Notes under the pieces: generated by a model
Databases searched by the model: none
The model's input: the letters and a program-made list of their open reading frames with translations, nothing else
Told to the model about the DNA's origin: nothing
Program-made: the position numbers and the translations under genes
Assembly (NCBI GenBank): GCA_002343185.1
Contig: DDRT01000016.1
Span: 7,607-71,606 of the forward strand
DNA length: 64,000 bases
From: Deltaproteobacteria bacterium UBA2409
Lineage (GTDB): Bacteria > Bdellovibrionota_C > UBA2361 > DDRT01
Reading direction: 5' to 3'
Shown: positions 8,422 through 18,019 of the stretch, piece after piece
Position numbering within the stretch: position 1 is the first letter of the stretch
How the letters are laid out: the number at the start of each line of letters is the position of its first letter

Positions 8422-10344
8422 CTAAACTAGAGAGGTTCCATCAAAATCGCCATCCTTGCCTGTTAGAATTTTTAGAATTGTAGGTGCAAGGTCTAAAATT
8501 GATGGGTTATTTCTTAAAGATGGCAGATTGCACATTAATACCCCAGGTACTAGATCAGGCTTCATACAGTGATCAGCAGCCCATTTATTGGTTCTAGGAG
8601 TAAATGTTGGAAGACCAAATTCTCCAAGTACTGCATTGTCACTTCCACGGTACCCTAAGCTATAAGACATTAAAATATCAGGTGCTCTATTTGTGAATTC
8701 GCCCTTGTAAGCGACACTAGATGGAATGCCCTCACCAACAAAAAGCCCTGTCTCAGGATCCTTTGTTTTAGACAGATCTGAGATTATACTGGCCATAACT
8801 TCATCTTTGTTTGAGACTGTTCCAAACCTTTCTCTGCCTTTTTGGTTGATAAATATCCCTGAAAATCCTACTGCATAAGCTTTAGTTCTATCCCAATCAA
8901 TATCTTTAAAGATCGAACCTTCTTTTTGTTTTGTAACCATATAGCCATGTTGGGTAAGCCAGCTATTTACCTGAAATTCTCTAGTAAATGTATTAAATCC
9001 GTGATCCGAGATTACAAAGATCGTTGTATCAGAATCAACTTTTTCTAATGCCATCGAGAGCGCAACATCCATCATCTGATAGAAGTAGCGAATACTATCT
9101 TTTAAAACAGGGCTAGCACCTGGCTCATGAAGTGGATGTGAGCTATCAAAATGTCGCCAGAGCATATGTTGGTTCTGATCTAGTGTTGAAAAATAAAAGA
9201 ACAAAAGTCCCTCATGGAAATTTTTAATCTCATATTGGAATGCTCTTAGGTTTTCTTCTAAGAGAGAGAGTGATTGATGATAATACTCATCATCACTAAG
9301 AAGTCCATTAGCCAGTGACTTTGTGTCAGCCGGTAGTCCTAAAGTAGAAAATAGTCCCCCGGTGGCCTCACTAAGTTCTCTTGCATATTCACTCGGGTTA
9401 GAGATTGGAATTCCAGGATTTTTTGGATTTGCTAGAAGTGGGGATACATAGAGCTCAAGGTATGGCTGAACTTTTCTCACTAAAATCTTAAATATTCCTG
9501 ATAAGCTAGATAGAAACGGAATCGTTTCAAAAGAGATCTCTTTCCAATTTGACCACTCACCTTCTTGAAGGATAATTGTTTCTCCACCTATTTCTAGTTT
9601 TACTGTTGGGTTTGATGGGTCTTTTACCCCTGAAATTGTAGCTACAAGTGATTCTCCTGATTTTAAAAATGGATGCGGAGGACCTGCTATTTCGAAAGAA
9701 AATTTTCCATGATTTAATCCAACCTCTATTAACCTTGCACCCGAGATATTTTCAGGTTTCTTCGCACCCTTTTCTATTACATAAGTTGTAGTTCCGTAGC
9801 CACCGGAAAGATCAGGGGTTCCCATTCCACAAATAGCAGTCCCTAATTTAGGGCCTTCAGTAGGGAAATTTCCAGGGAGTCTATAAAATGAAGATGGCAC
9901 ACCTCTTTCATCAAGATAATCCCAAAGTGGTTTTCCTCCACGGTTTGGCTTTGTGCCACCACCAAGTGCTAAAGCATATTGCCCTAATGAAAACTGAGAC
10001 TCAGGTGGGAGGGTTTTCGAGGTAGATAGATATAGCTCTAAGTCTCGAGCCTCTCTGTGAATAAAATCAAAGATTCCGTGACGGCCTGGGTTGCACCCAG
10101 TAATAAAACTTGACCATGCAACAGGGCTTAGAGCTGGAAGGGTAGTCTGAAGAGTTGAGAGAATCGCTCCACGCTCTTTAAACTTTGAGAAGGTTGGCAT
10201 TGAGCCTTCTTCCATAAAGCGTTTTAGGAGCTTTGGCTCCATACCATCCATTCCGATTACTAAAACCTTCTTTTTAGTTTTAGTAGCCAATGCTTTACTT
10301 GGGGCAAAGATTAATGGTGAAAGAAGAAAACTTCTTCTTTTCAA
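8422..10344 (-). CDS. exported alkaline-phosphatase-superfamily phosphodiesterase/hydrolase
   Basis: 640 residues with an MKRRSFLLSPLIFAPSKALA leader carrying twin arginines, possibly a Tat signal. The hydrolase domain belongs to the type I phosphodiesterase/nucleotide pyrophosphatase group: VIGMDGME (metal Asp 33), LSPVAWSSFITG nucleophile block, GCNPGRHGIFDF, DQNQHMLWRHFD and VISDHGF. A beta-rich insert occupies roughly 190-330. The start is TTG at 10344, sharing TTGA with the upstream gene stop, with AAGGA upstream. It is similar in layout to the hydrolase at 12830-14803. Substrate unknown. Confidence 0.85.
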   Translation of the reverse strand: MKRRSFLLSPLIFAPSKALATKTKKKVLVIGMDGMEPKLLKRFMEEGSMPTFSKFKERGAILSTLQTTLPALSPVAWSSFITGCNPGRHGIFDFIHREARDLELYLSTSKTLPPESQFSLGQYALALGGGTKPNRGGKPLWDYLDERGVPSSFYRLPGNFPTEGPKLGTAICGMGTPDLSGGYGTTTYVIEKGAKKPENISGARLIEVGLNHGKFSFEIAGPPHPFLKSGESLVATISGVKDPSNPTVKLEIGGETIILQEGEWSNWKEISFETIPFLSSLSGIFKILVRKVQPYLELYVSPLLANPKNPGIPISNPSEYARELSEATGGLFSTLGLPADTKSLANGLLSDDEYYHQSLSLLEENLRAFQYEIKNFHEGLLFFYFSTLDQNQHMLWRHFDSSHPLHEPGASPVLKDSIRYFYQMMDVALSMALEKVDSDTTIFVISDHGFNTFTREFQVNSWLTQHGYMVTKQKEGSIFKDIDWDRTKAYAVGFSGIFINQKGRERFGTVSNKDEVMASIISDLSKTKDPETGLFVGEGIPSSVAYKGEFTNRAPDILMSYSLGYRGSDNAVLGEFGLPTFTPRTNKWAADHCMKPDLVPGVLMCNLPSLRNNPSILDLAPTILKILTGKDGDFDGTSLV

Positions 10345-11171
10345 GGCCTCATTCCTTCAGTCATGAATACTTCAAAAACTTTTTCATGAAATACTGGGCC
10401 ATGACCAAAATAACCTTCTTCTCCAAAACACTCGCCATGATCGCTCATTAGCATTATGTATGTATTTGGCGGAGTTAGATCGTAGAGTTTACCCATTAGC
10501 TTATCTAAGTACTCAACATTAGTTTGCTGTTTATTTTTCATCCAAGCTAGCTGATCTTCGGTAAAAAACTTTTCATCTGCTTTAGTTACCTTACCAGTAA
10601 GAAGATCATCCATATGCTTAAACACACCGTGCACTCCATGGATTCTAGGTAGGTCTTCGGCGCTTTCTCCTGGAAGGGTATATGGATAGTGAGTTTCGCC
10701 AACGTTGAAGAAATAAAATGATGGATAATCACTAGAGAACTTCATCTCACTTAGCATTGCATTAAAGTCGTTATGCTTATCCATTAGCTTATAGGTATCG
10801 AAGTTATTATTAATAGCAGTTGTTTGATTGAGTACTGGTAATGAAACTCTTCCATGAGTTTTATAGCCATGCTTTTTTAGGAATCCTGGTAGAGAAAGTT
10901 GAGGTACGAATTCTTTAAATGAAATATTGGGAATTCCAAGTCTCTCGCTCCATTGGAAAAAATCACGCCTGTAGACCTCTGAGGCAAATACATGCTTAGG
11001 GCTCTCATGAGGACTTACTCCCATTAGGTAAACATGATGTGATGGCATCGTCCAGGATGCATAGGAATAAGCGCGCCTAGCAGCTCCTAGTCTATCTATA
11101 AATGGCGTTTTAGCCGCAGCAAAGGTGTCAAACCTACAGCTATCAAAGGTAATAAGTAATAAATTGTTCAT
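10341..11171 (-). CDS. sulfatase-like/alkaline-phosphatase-fold hydrolase, short
   Basis: 276 residues with the metal-site blocks of the superfamily: LLITFDSCRFD near the N-terminus, SYASWTMPSHHVYLMG (a Thr where classical sulfatases have the formylglycine Cys/Ser), VGETHYPYTLP, MSDHGECFGE and GHGPVFHEKV. No signal peptide is seen. It is shorter than usual and stops soon after the GHG motif (EVFMTEGMRP), so the common C-terminal subdomain is missing. Coupled by ATGA to the membrane gene upstream and by TTGA to the phosphodiesterase downstream. Confidence 0.78.
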   Translation of the reverse strand: MNNLLLITFDSCRFDTFAAAKTPFIDRLGAARRAYSYASWTMPSHHVYLMGVSPHESPKHVFASEVYRRDFFQWSERLGIPNISFKEFVPQLSLPGFLKKHGYKTHGRVSLPVLNQTTAINNNFDTYKLMDKHNDFNAMLSEMKFSSDYPSFYFFNVGETHYPYTLPGESAEDLPRIHGVHGVFKHMDDLLTGKVTKADEKFFTEDQLAWMKNKQQTNVEYLDKLMGKLYDLTPPNTYIMLMSDHGECFGEEGYFGHGPVFHEKVFEVFMTEGMRP

Positions 11172-11893
11172 ATCTCTATCCGTTTTATTTTTGCAAAGAT
11201 TAGACCTGATACTATCGAAACTATCAGAAAAACGAAAATCCAGTGTAACGAAGCTATTTCCCTGGTAGGTAGATCTAAGGTGATTTTAGATACACCATCC
11301 GGAACTACTGAACCATTACCTGGGTAGAGAAAACGCAGAGCAAAATCTTTGGTAAAAATAGGAACAGCTCCATTTTTTAGGGCAGGATAAATAGTTAGAT
11401 CGTTTAATTTTAGCTCTCCATTATTTGGAGTTACTCGCCAGGCTATTGTGCTATCTGAAAATGATCTCACTGGGGGAGTAATCGAACTCTTGCTGGTTGG
11501 ATCAATAAGGGAAACCTTTGCTCTAGGATTTTCAAGCTCAACATTCACAGTGAAAGGCTTACTTGGCTTTTCATAGCCATAGCTTTGATTCATATATCCA
11601 AAGATCCAAACTACCGGGAGACCTAAGATTAAAAATGGAGGGAGGGTTAGGGAGAGGTATTTAAAAGCCGAGATGAATAATTTTCCAAATGATCCAATTG
11701 AACTTAAAGGAGAGTCCCTAAAAACAAGTGGTTCTAAAAGTTCTGCCGAGATCATTCTTTTGATCTCGTAAATTGTTTTTTGAAAGCTAATAAACTTATA
11801 AAGCCAAACAAGAATGATTCCAAGCACTGCTGATATAGCTACTAAAGACCATGAGCTAGTAAATTGGTCAAAAAGAGTTGCAACACTACTCAA
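11168..11893 (-). CDS. membrane protein of the hydrolase operon, unknown function
   Basis: 241 residues. One transmembrane helix at about 17-35, a charged cytoplasmic-looking stretch (YEIKRMISAELLEPL), a second hydrophobic segment at about 80-98, a beta-rich domain of about 110 residues likely outside the membrane, and a final helix at about 217-234. The helix-charged segment-helix layout faintly recalls Oxa1/EMC3-type proteins, but I cannot confirm this. It sits between the LGY-tailed small protein (8-nt overlap) and the sulfatase-like gene (ATGA overlap), suggesting a joint envelope function. Confidence 0.6.
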   Translation of the reverse strand: MSSVATLFDQFTSSWSLVAISAVLGIILVWLYKFISFQKTIYEIKRMISAELLEPLVFRDSPLSSIGSFGKLFISAFKYLSLTLPPFLILGLPVVWIFGYMNQSYGYEKPSKPFTVNVELENPRAKVSLIDPTSKSSITPPVRSFSDSTIAWRVTPNNGELKLNDLTIYPALKNGAVPIFTKDFALRFLYPGNGSVVPDGVSKITLDLPTREIASLHWIFVFLIVSIVSGLIFAKIKRIEI

Positions 11894-12107
11894 GATAGCC
11901 TAATCCCTTAAGCTTATTTGTTATATCTTCTAACTCTTCGCTGGATACATCACCTTTCCCCGCACTACGTAATATCTGCTCAATTCCGTCAGTCAGAATT
12001 TCATTTGCTAATTCTTCAGGGCTTGAGGCACCCTTGATTTCTGTTGCTCTAACCAGGAGATCGTAAAGAGAATCATTAATTTTCAGTTTTTTGCCAAATA
12101 AACTCAT
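11886..12107 (-). CDS. small protein ending in a LKGLGYLE tail
   Basis: 73 residues from ATG (MSLFGKKLKINDSLYDLL); a GTG at 12128 would add seven residues and neither start has a clear ribosome site. It is predicted helical, with an acidic spacer and a C-terminal ITNKLKGLGYLE. That tail matches the LETLGYIN end of the sulfatase at 14973-16265, a motif I associate with many sulfatase C-termini. It is the first gene of the operon that also encodes a sulfatase-like enzyme lacking such a tail. Function unknown; it could be an accessory subunit. Confidence 0.65.
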   Translation of the reverse strand: MSLFGKKLKINDSLYDLLVRATEIKGASSPEELANEILTDGIEQILRSAGKGDVSSEELEDITNKLKGLGYLE

Positions 12108-12176
12108 ATAATTCGGTATTCTAATCACATAGTTAAGTAAGAATCTACCCCAATACGGACCGCATCTTACTAAGTT

Positions 12177-12833
12177 ATGGATGAAGGAAAGTTACATCAG
12201 ATGATATTTGAGCCCGATTCCGTTGTTGGGTGGTGGGATAGATGTCACGGACCTGAGGCAAAAGAAGAAGAGAAATGGTTTTTAACAGGTAGTCAAGGAG
12301 AAGATGTCTGGAATAATCTCAAAATTACTCATCGACTCACCCCTGGATCTACTGTTTTGAATATTGGTGTGGGTCTTGGCTATTGCACTAAGAAATTGGC
12401 TGCTCAAGGATGTAGAGTCTCCGCGTTAGATATTTCAGAATATGCGCTAAAAAAAGTTGAGAGTGTTTGCGAGGGATGTTACACCCATGAAAAGCTCGAT
12501 ACACTTCCTTCGAGTTATTTCGATACTGCGATCTCAAATCTTGTCGCTCAGCATATGAATAACGAAGATTTATTTGTTCAGTTATTTCATGTTCTAAGAT
12601 CTCTTAAGTCGGGTGGTATATTTGCAATTCAATTTGCATATTCACTTTCCAGACGCTTCGAGATTTCAGATGAATCAGAGGTAAGTCAAAAGGGTGGAGG
12701 TGTGTGTCGTAGTCTTGGAATGATTGAACAGCTTATATACCGTGCTGGTGGGGATATTTTGTTGGCGCTCAATGCTAACGTTTGGCCTGAAGCAGGCTCT
12801 GGTTGGTTTGTAGTCCACGCTACCAAGCGTTAA
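12177..12833 (+). CDS. class I SAM-dependent methyltransferase
   Basis: 218 residues. The SAM-binding motif I VLNIGVGLGYCTKKLA is followed by motif II with VSALDISEYAL and a later AISNLVAQHM block, the normal order for class I methyltransferases. The acceptor is unknown. It is inserted between two minus-strand hydrolase genes, 69 nt from the divergent small-protein start and overlapping the 3' end of the next hydrolase by 4 nt. Confidence 0.8.
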   Translation: MDEGKLHQMIFEPDSVVGWWDRCHGPEAKEEEKWFLTGSQGEDVWNNLKITHRLTPGSTVLNIGVGLGYCTKKLAAQGCRVSALDISEYALKKVESVCEGCYTHEKLDTLPSSYFDTAISNLVAQHMNNEDLFVQLFHVLRSLKSGGIFAIQFAYSLSRRFEISDESEVSQKGGGVCRSLGMIEQLIYRAGGDILLALNANVWPEAGSGWFVVHATKR

Positions 12834-14803
12834 TTTTGCCAGATGGATGTACCCTCCATGTGTGAAGATTTCCTAACACCCCACAGACTTAGAATGCTTG
12901 GTGCAAGATCTAAAATCGATGGATCGTGTATCTCAAATTTTTTGTTACTTAAGAGAATCCCGGGAATTAATTCAGGCGCTATGTGATGATCGCCACTCCA
13001 GGCTTTAATGTTGTCAGTGAATACTTCTTCTCCAATTGCTCCAGTTACACATTCCCATGATACTCTGTAGCCTGGCTTATATCCTAGGATTAGGTCGGGA
13101 GCATTTTTAGTGTAAAGGCCTTTGTAAATCTCTTTGGATCGATAGATTTCGTGAAAAACACTTTTTCCGTTATCTCTGAGCGCTTTTAATTTACCTGCTA
13201 TCTCTTCTTCAAGCTTCTCACTATCTTCAATTATACCTAAGCGCTCACGTCCTTTTTTATTTATATAGATCCCAGTAAGGCCAAGTCCGTAGGCTTTGGT
13301 TTTTCCCCAATCTACCCCTTGAAGGTAATCTGTATCTTTCACCCCATCTTTTAAAACCAAATATCCCTCTTTATGGAGCCAGGCATTTACATGAAATGAT
13401 CTTCTAAATGAGTCAAACCCATGATCTGAAAGAACTATTAATATATCGTTAGGTTTTAAATCTTTTTTAGTTTCAGCTATCACCTGATCCATTCTCTTAT
13501 AGACATTTAGGATCGTATTTTGGAATTTTTCTCTATCTTCAAGTGGAGCAGGGTGATCATTTTCAGTATATCTCCAGAACATATGTTGTATCCTATCTGT
13601 ACCGTCAAAGACGCATATAATAAGCCCATCTTTTGTTCTTTTAAGAATATTCCTTAACATCTTTTCTCGCTCTTCTTCGTTGCTCAAGGCCTGCTTTAGA
13701 AATGTCTCATCGTTAAGAGCGAACTCATTTCTTGCCCATGTGTCTTCTAAGAAGCCTAATGTTCCAAATTTGCCCTGTAGTTTAGAAAGATAACTTCCAA
13801 ACACTTTTGGAGCACTGACAGGCATTATCTGATTTTCAGGATCGATGTTAATAGGCGATACATAGATACTGAGATTCGGTGATATCTCTTGAATGCAAAT
13901 CTTGCAGATTCCAAGTAAGTTCTTTGAAAATTTTACAGATATCCAGGGAGAAAACTCATGAAGTATAAGTTCCCCAGTAAAATCACCCAAAGTTATTTTT
14001 ACTTTATCACCAATTCTTTCAGCAGTTAGCGATAGTTTTGTTTCAAGTGGACCAAAGACTTGGCCTGAATATATATTCTGATCAGAATTTATTAATTCTC
14101 TGATCTCACCCGAGGTAGCCGATACAATTCTATCTCTGTCAGTAGTAAGAAGCTGAAATGTGCCTTGAGAGCCTCTTATGTCGGGTGTACACATCGCAGA
14201 GAGGATATTTCCGAAAAAAGGCTCAGCTGGAAATGAGATTGGAACTCTTATTACATGTGAGAATATTCCGAATTTACCTAAAATATCCCAAAATGGTTTT
14301 GATTTGCGGGTCAGCTTATAAAAACTTTTTTTGCCAAATAATGTTTTTTTCTCCTCGATATCGGTACTAACTAATTTTGGTAGATAAGTTCTTTGATCTC
14401 TTGAAAGAAAATCAAATACATTGTGAGCTCCAGGGTTTACTCCTGTTTGAAAAGAACTCCATGCGACAGGAGAAAGAGAAGGGTTGGTGGTTTTAAGAGG
14501 AGCAAAGGTTCCTTCATCTCCTAGTTTCTTAAAATTCGGCAGATGCCCTTCGTCGATAAATCGCTTAGTAAGCCTGTAATCCATCCCATCAAAACCTAAA
14601 ACTACTACTTTTCTATTTTTACTTTCTTTTGGAAGTTTTCTTCTTCTGATGCTTCTGAGTATTAGTCGAATGGGAAGAATCAAGATACCGAAAAAAGCAC
14701 CTATAATTGCTATCAATATCACAGAAGATGAGCCAACGAGTGCAATACCAGCTCCAGGACCAATGTAGGTAAGAAAAAGTGAGTTGAGAAGCGAATAGAA
14801 CAT
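12830..14803 (-). CDS. membrane-anchored alkaline-phosphatase-superfamily hydrolase
   Basis: 657 residues. An N-terminal YIGPGAGIALVGSS helix and a second hydrophobic stretch end in a basic RRRK stop, anchoring the enzyme with its domain probably in the periplasm. The hydrolase domain has VVLGFDGMD (Asp 72), LSPVAWSSFQTGVNPG, FDGTDRIQHMFWRY, VLSDHGFDSF and SGDHHIAPE. It is related to the Tat-type enzyme at 8422-10344, with the same order of blocks. Probably a phospho- or sulfo-ester hydrolase on a surface lipid or glycan; the substrate cannot be told from sequence. Confidence 0.85.
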   Translation of the reverse strand: MFYSLLNSLFLTYIGPGAGIALVGSSSVILIAIIGAFFGILILPIRLILRSIRRRKLPKESKNRKVVVLGFDGMDYRLTKRFIDEGHLPNFKKLGDEGTFAPLKTTNPSLSPVAWSSFQTGVNPGAHNVFDFLSRDQRTYLPKLVSTDIEEKKTLFGKKSFYKLTRKSKPFWDILGKFGIFSHVIRVPISFPAEPFFGNILSAMCTPDIRGSQGTFQLLTTDRDRIVSATSGEIRELINSDQNIYSGQVFGPLETKLSLTAERIGDKVKITLGDFTGELILHEFSPWISVKFSKNLLGICKICIQEISPNLSIYVSPINIDPENQIMPVSAPKVFGSYLSKLQGKFGTLGFLEDTWARNEFALNDETFLKQALSNEEEREKMLRNILKRTKDGLIICVFDGTDRIQHMFWRYTENDHPAPLEDREKFQNTILNVYKRMDQVIAETKKDLKPNDILIVLSDHGFDSFRRSFHVNAWLHKEGYLVLKDGVKDTDYLQGVDWGKTKAYGLGLTGIYINKKGRERLGIIEDSEKLEEEIAGKLKALRDNGKSVFHEIYRSKEIYKGLYTKNAPDLILGYKPGYRVSWECVTGAIGEEVFTDNIKAWSGDHHIAPELIPGILLSNKKFEIHDPSILDLAPSILSLWGVRKSSHMEGTSIWQN

Positions 14804-14863
14804 GAGTGAAGAAATATTGCATATTTATTACGGAGAGGGGAGAGGTGAGGGTGTTTTCTACTT

Positions 14864-14935
14864 GGGGGTCAGGCCGGAAGGCCTGACCAGTCAGGTGATA
14901 GTGTTTGCCTGGTCAGGCCTTCCGGCCTGACCCCC
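14864..14935. repeat. GGTCAGGCC palindrome, copy 2 (27-bp perfect arms)
   Basis: The arms 14864-14890 and 14909-14935 are perfect reverse complements of 27 nt, separated by 18 nt. Each arm is itself palindromic around GGCCGGAAGGCC. Truncated echoes (CCTGACTCCC, GCCTGACCCTC) follow to 14967. It sits in the gap between two minus-strand hydrolase genes. The design resembles paired REP/BIME elements. Confidence 0.85.
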
Positions 14936-14972
14936 AACAGCCTGACTCCCAAGTAGCCTGACCCTCAAGATA

Positions 14973-16265
14973 CTAATTTATATACCCCAACGTCTCAAGT
15001 TTCTTCATAGTCTCTTCGGGAATTTCCACTGAATCAACTTCGCGCTTTATTGTAGAATTTTTTGCAGCAGATTTAAGATAATCATACAGCTCATTTTCAA
15101 GCGCAGGATCTGTGAGTGGTGAAAACTCAAGCGGATCTTTCACCCTATCAAATAGCCCTCTAGTAAAATATGATTCACTTTCTTCAAATGGATTCTGTAG
15201 GTCAGTGATTAATCTATGGCCATCTGAAACAGAAAAAGCTCGCTGATTGAAGGTTCTATAAACTTCAGAGTAAACCCCAAGTCTTTTACTAAGAGCATCT
15301 TTATCAAGAAGCGATATACCTTGAAGCTTTGTTGGTGGAGTAATTCTAGTTCGCTCTAGAATGGTTGGAACGATATCGATATGACTTACAGCATATTCAA
15401 TCACTTCGTTTTTGTTATCTAACTTAATAATTAGGGGAACTAATGTTTCTTCTTGGTGGAGCATTTTCCCATGTCCTAAAGATCCACGTTCTCGAAACTG
15501 CTCTCCGTGATCTGAGACGATATATATATCAGTGTTTTTATATAGATTATTTTCTTTAAGGTACTCAAAGAATAATTTTAACTGATCGTCTGTATACCTT
15601 ATCTCACCATCATAGGCTCTAATTACGTTATTTAGCTCAGGGGTATACGTTCTATTTTTAAGATCTCCTTTAAACATTGTGTCATAAGGGGCTGGTGGCT
15701 CGTAAGGATTATGGGGATCAAACAGGAGAGTAAACAAAAAGAAAGGCTCCCCTTTATCCCATGAACTAATAAGCTCTCGACTTTTCTTTAGAATAACTTC
15801 AGCTTTTGCTTTATAAAAATAATGAAACTCGTCATACCCTTGATCGAAACCAAACTCCTTTGTAATCCATGGATTAGAAGAAACAATCCCTGTCTGATAC
15901 CCAGAATCCTGAAGTAATTCGGAGATTAGAGATAAGTCAGTAGATAAAACGCTTCCTCTATTTAATGCTACATTTCTGCTTTGATGTGGTAGATGCCCGT
16001 GACCTGATGGATATAGACCTGTCATTATTGAGGCAACAGAGGGTGGAGTCCAGGGTGCAACAGCGAAAGCTTTTCTAAAATCGAGAAAATTTTTAGCAAG
16101 TGAGTCCATGAAAGGAGTTGTCTCTCTTTCATAACCTCTGTATGAAAAATGATCTGCCCGTAAGGTATCGATCATTATAATTATTACATTTGGTTTTTTA
16201 GTGAATCGAGTGTAGGCAAATATAGAAATACCTAAAATTATCAATACTAATGCAATTTTTTTCAT
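14973..16265 (-). CDS. membrane-anchored sulfatase-like hydrolase
   Basis: 430 residues with an N-terminal hydrophobic anchor (IALVLIILGISIFAYT). Sulfatase-fold blocks: IIIMIDTLRADHFS (Asp 33), PWTPPSVASIMTGLYPSGHG with Thr 73 in the nucleophile position, DPHNPYEPP, VSDHGEQFRERGS and GHGKMLHQEE. The CxPxR/SxPxR formylglycine motif is absent, so this is not a classical type I sulfatase and may act on phosphate esters. It ends METLGYIN-like (KLETLGYIN), the tail also found on the small protein at 11886-12107. The ABC importer lies 41 nt upstream on the same strand. Confidence 0.85.
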   Translation of the reverse strand: MKKIALVLIILGISIFAYTRFTKKPNVIIIMIDTLRADHFSYRGYERETTPFMDSLAKNFLDFRKAFAVAPWTPPSVASIMTGLYPSGHGHLPHQSRNVALNRGSVLSTDLSLISELLQDSGYQTGIVSSNPWITKEFGFDQGYDEFHYFYKAKAEVILKKSRELISSWDKGEPFFLFTLLFDPHNPYEPPAPYDTMFKGDLKNRTYTPELNNVIRAYDGEIRYTDDQLKLFFEYLKENNLYKNTDIYIVSDHGEQFRERGSLGHGKMLHQEETLVPLIIKLDNKNEVIEYAVSHIDIVPTILERTRITPPTKLQGISLLDKDALSKRLGVYSEVYRTFNQRAFSVSDGHRLITDLQNPFEESESYFTRGLFDRVKDPLEFSPLTDPALENELYDYLKSAAKNSTIKREVDSVEIPEETMKKLETLGYIN

Positions 16266-16306
16266 TGAAGGTACAATCTTACATAGATCTGCAGCATCCG
16301 AAAACC

Positions 16307-18019
16307 CTAACCAATTTCAAGATCTCGAGGCAATACAATAGTATTAATCAAAAGGTCATTGGTAATAGCTAATGGAATTTTTAATGGATCTGTTCCTTCG
16401 GAGCTACCTAAAATTAGAAGATCGGGCTTTGATTCTATAATCTCCTTTTGTATTGCTTGGATAGTGCTACCAGAGATTACTTTTTGAGTTGATTGCACTT
16501 TCATTGCACGTAATGTAGAGGTTGCAGATTCAAGCAGTGTTTCAACGTATGAACTCATTTCTCTAGAAATATGGATTATTGTGATTTTTGCACCTAGGAG
16601 TCTTGCAATGCGCCCTGCAAAAAGAACGCTTTGTTTTGCAGATGTTCCACCAGCAGTAGGAAGTAGGATATTTTTTATTGAAGAACTTGCACCTTTTTCA
16701 ACCATTAAAACTGGTAGTTCACTTAGAACTTCTCTAACAAGGGCTAGCTCAGATCTAGGAATTAAGGCGAGCTCAAACATACCGTGTTGAACTTCTTCGA
16801 GAAGATCCTCTTTTGAAGGAGATATCCGGGCTTCTCGCGCATTTAGATCTTGAGGTAAAGGAGAGCCTATGAAGCCTATTTTACCTTTTGTTTGAAGAGT
16901 TATAGATCTTCCTAGAGAGATCGTTTCCTCAGAACAAACACAGATTAAAGAAAGAGTTGTAGGGCTTAAGATCGGCGTAGAAGCCAAACTTAGCTCTACT
17001 GAGGATTCTTGAGATTTACTTAGGGAGAAGTAAGAGATCGATGGAAATTCATCAACTTTAAGTGCTCGCTGTCCGACTACCCTGGAGCCCTGAAGCGATG
17101 GAACAGATACTGTTACTTTATATTTCCCTCCTATGTAAGTCTCTTCTTCAATTATGCATCTTCCAAGGGTAACACCTCTTTTTTCAAGATTAACACTTTC
17201 AGGACGGATTAAGAGTCTAATTGGCCCACCCTCAACATAGTCATCCTTTGATACGGGTAAACTAAGTTCTCCAAAAGTTGCTAACCCCTCTTTTACTCGT
17301 CCAGCTAGTATAACTCCCCCACCAAGAAGAGAGGCAGCTGCTACTGATTTTGGTGAATTATAGAGCTCTTCAGGGGTTCCTACCTCCATTAAGTGACCAC
17401 TATCAATTATTCCGATTCTATCGGCCAATTCGCAGGCTTCTTCTCTATCGTGAGTGACCATGATTGTGGTGATTCCAAGTTTTCTCTGAAAAGCTTTTAG
17501 CTCAGCTCTCACTTCACTGCGTATTTGTGGATCAAGTGCACCCAAAGGTTCATCAAGAAGAAGTACTTTTGGATCTAGTGCCATAGCTCTAGCCAGAGCG
17601 ACTCTTTGCCTTTGACCTCCAGAGAGTTGATGAGGGAACCTGTCTTCAAGGCCAGTTAATCCTACAGCTGAGATTAGCTCCTTTCCTTTAATATGTCTGA
17701 TCGAGCTTGATATCTTTCTAATCTTTAATCCATAAGTAACATTCTGAAAGACCGTTTGATTAGGAAATAAGGCATAGCTTTGAAAAACCATACCGATATT
17801 TCTTTTTTGAGGAGGAAGATTAGAAACCTCTTTGTTGTCTATTAAAATTGATCCTGAGTCGATCGTTTCAAGCCCAGCAATGGCTCTCAAGAGTGTACTT
17901 TTTCCAGATCCACTTTTTCCTAGGAGAACAAAAAGCTCTCCCTCCCTCAAGTTTAGAGAAACCCTGCTTAGTACAACATCTCTGTTAAAGGTCTTAGAAA
18001 TTGAGTTTAAAGAGATCAT
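16307..18019 (-). CDS. sulfate-type ABC ATPase fused to a universal-stress (Usp) domain
   Basis: 570 residues, against about 350 for a normal CysA/ModC-type ATPase. Walker A GKSGSGKST is at 34-42, signature LSGGQ at 132-136, Walker B LLLDEP at 153-158 and the switch His at 190. A TOBE-like region (LLIRPESVNL) spans about 235-345. Residues ~355-445 may be a degenerate Usp-like repeat and ~447-566 is a Usp domain (NILLPTAGGTSAKQS, KPDLLILGSSEG). The last part could sense nucleotide or stress and tune transport. Overlaps the permease gene by ATGA. Confidence 0.88.
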   Translation of the reverse strand: MISLNSISKTFNRDVVLSRVSLNLREGELFVLLGKSGSGKSTLLRAIAGLETIDSGSILIDNKEVSNLPPQKRNIGMVFQSYALFPNQTVFQNVTYGLKIRKISSSIRHIKGKELISAVGLTGLEDRFPHQLSGGQRQRVALARAMALDPKVLLLDEPLGALDPQIRSEVRAELKAFQRKLGITTIMVTHDREEACELADRIGIIDSGHLMEVGTPEELYNSPKSVAAASLLGGGVILAGRVKEGLATFGELSLPVSKDDYVEGGPIRLLIRPESVNLEKRGVTLGRCIIEEETYIGGKYKVTVSVPSLQGSRVVGQRALKVDEFPSISYFSLSKSQESSVELSLASTPILSPTTLSLICVCSEETISLGRSITLQTKGKIGFIGSPLPQDLNAREARISPSKEDLLEEVQHGMFELALIPRSELALVREVLSELPVLMVEKGASSSIKNILLPTAGGTSAKQSVLFAGRIARLLGAKITIIHISREMSSYVETLLESATSTLRAMKVQSTQKVISGSTIQAIQKEIIESKPDLLILGSSEGTDPLKIPLAITNDLLINTIVLPRDLEIG

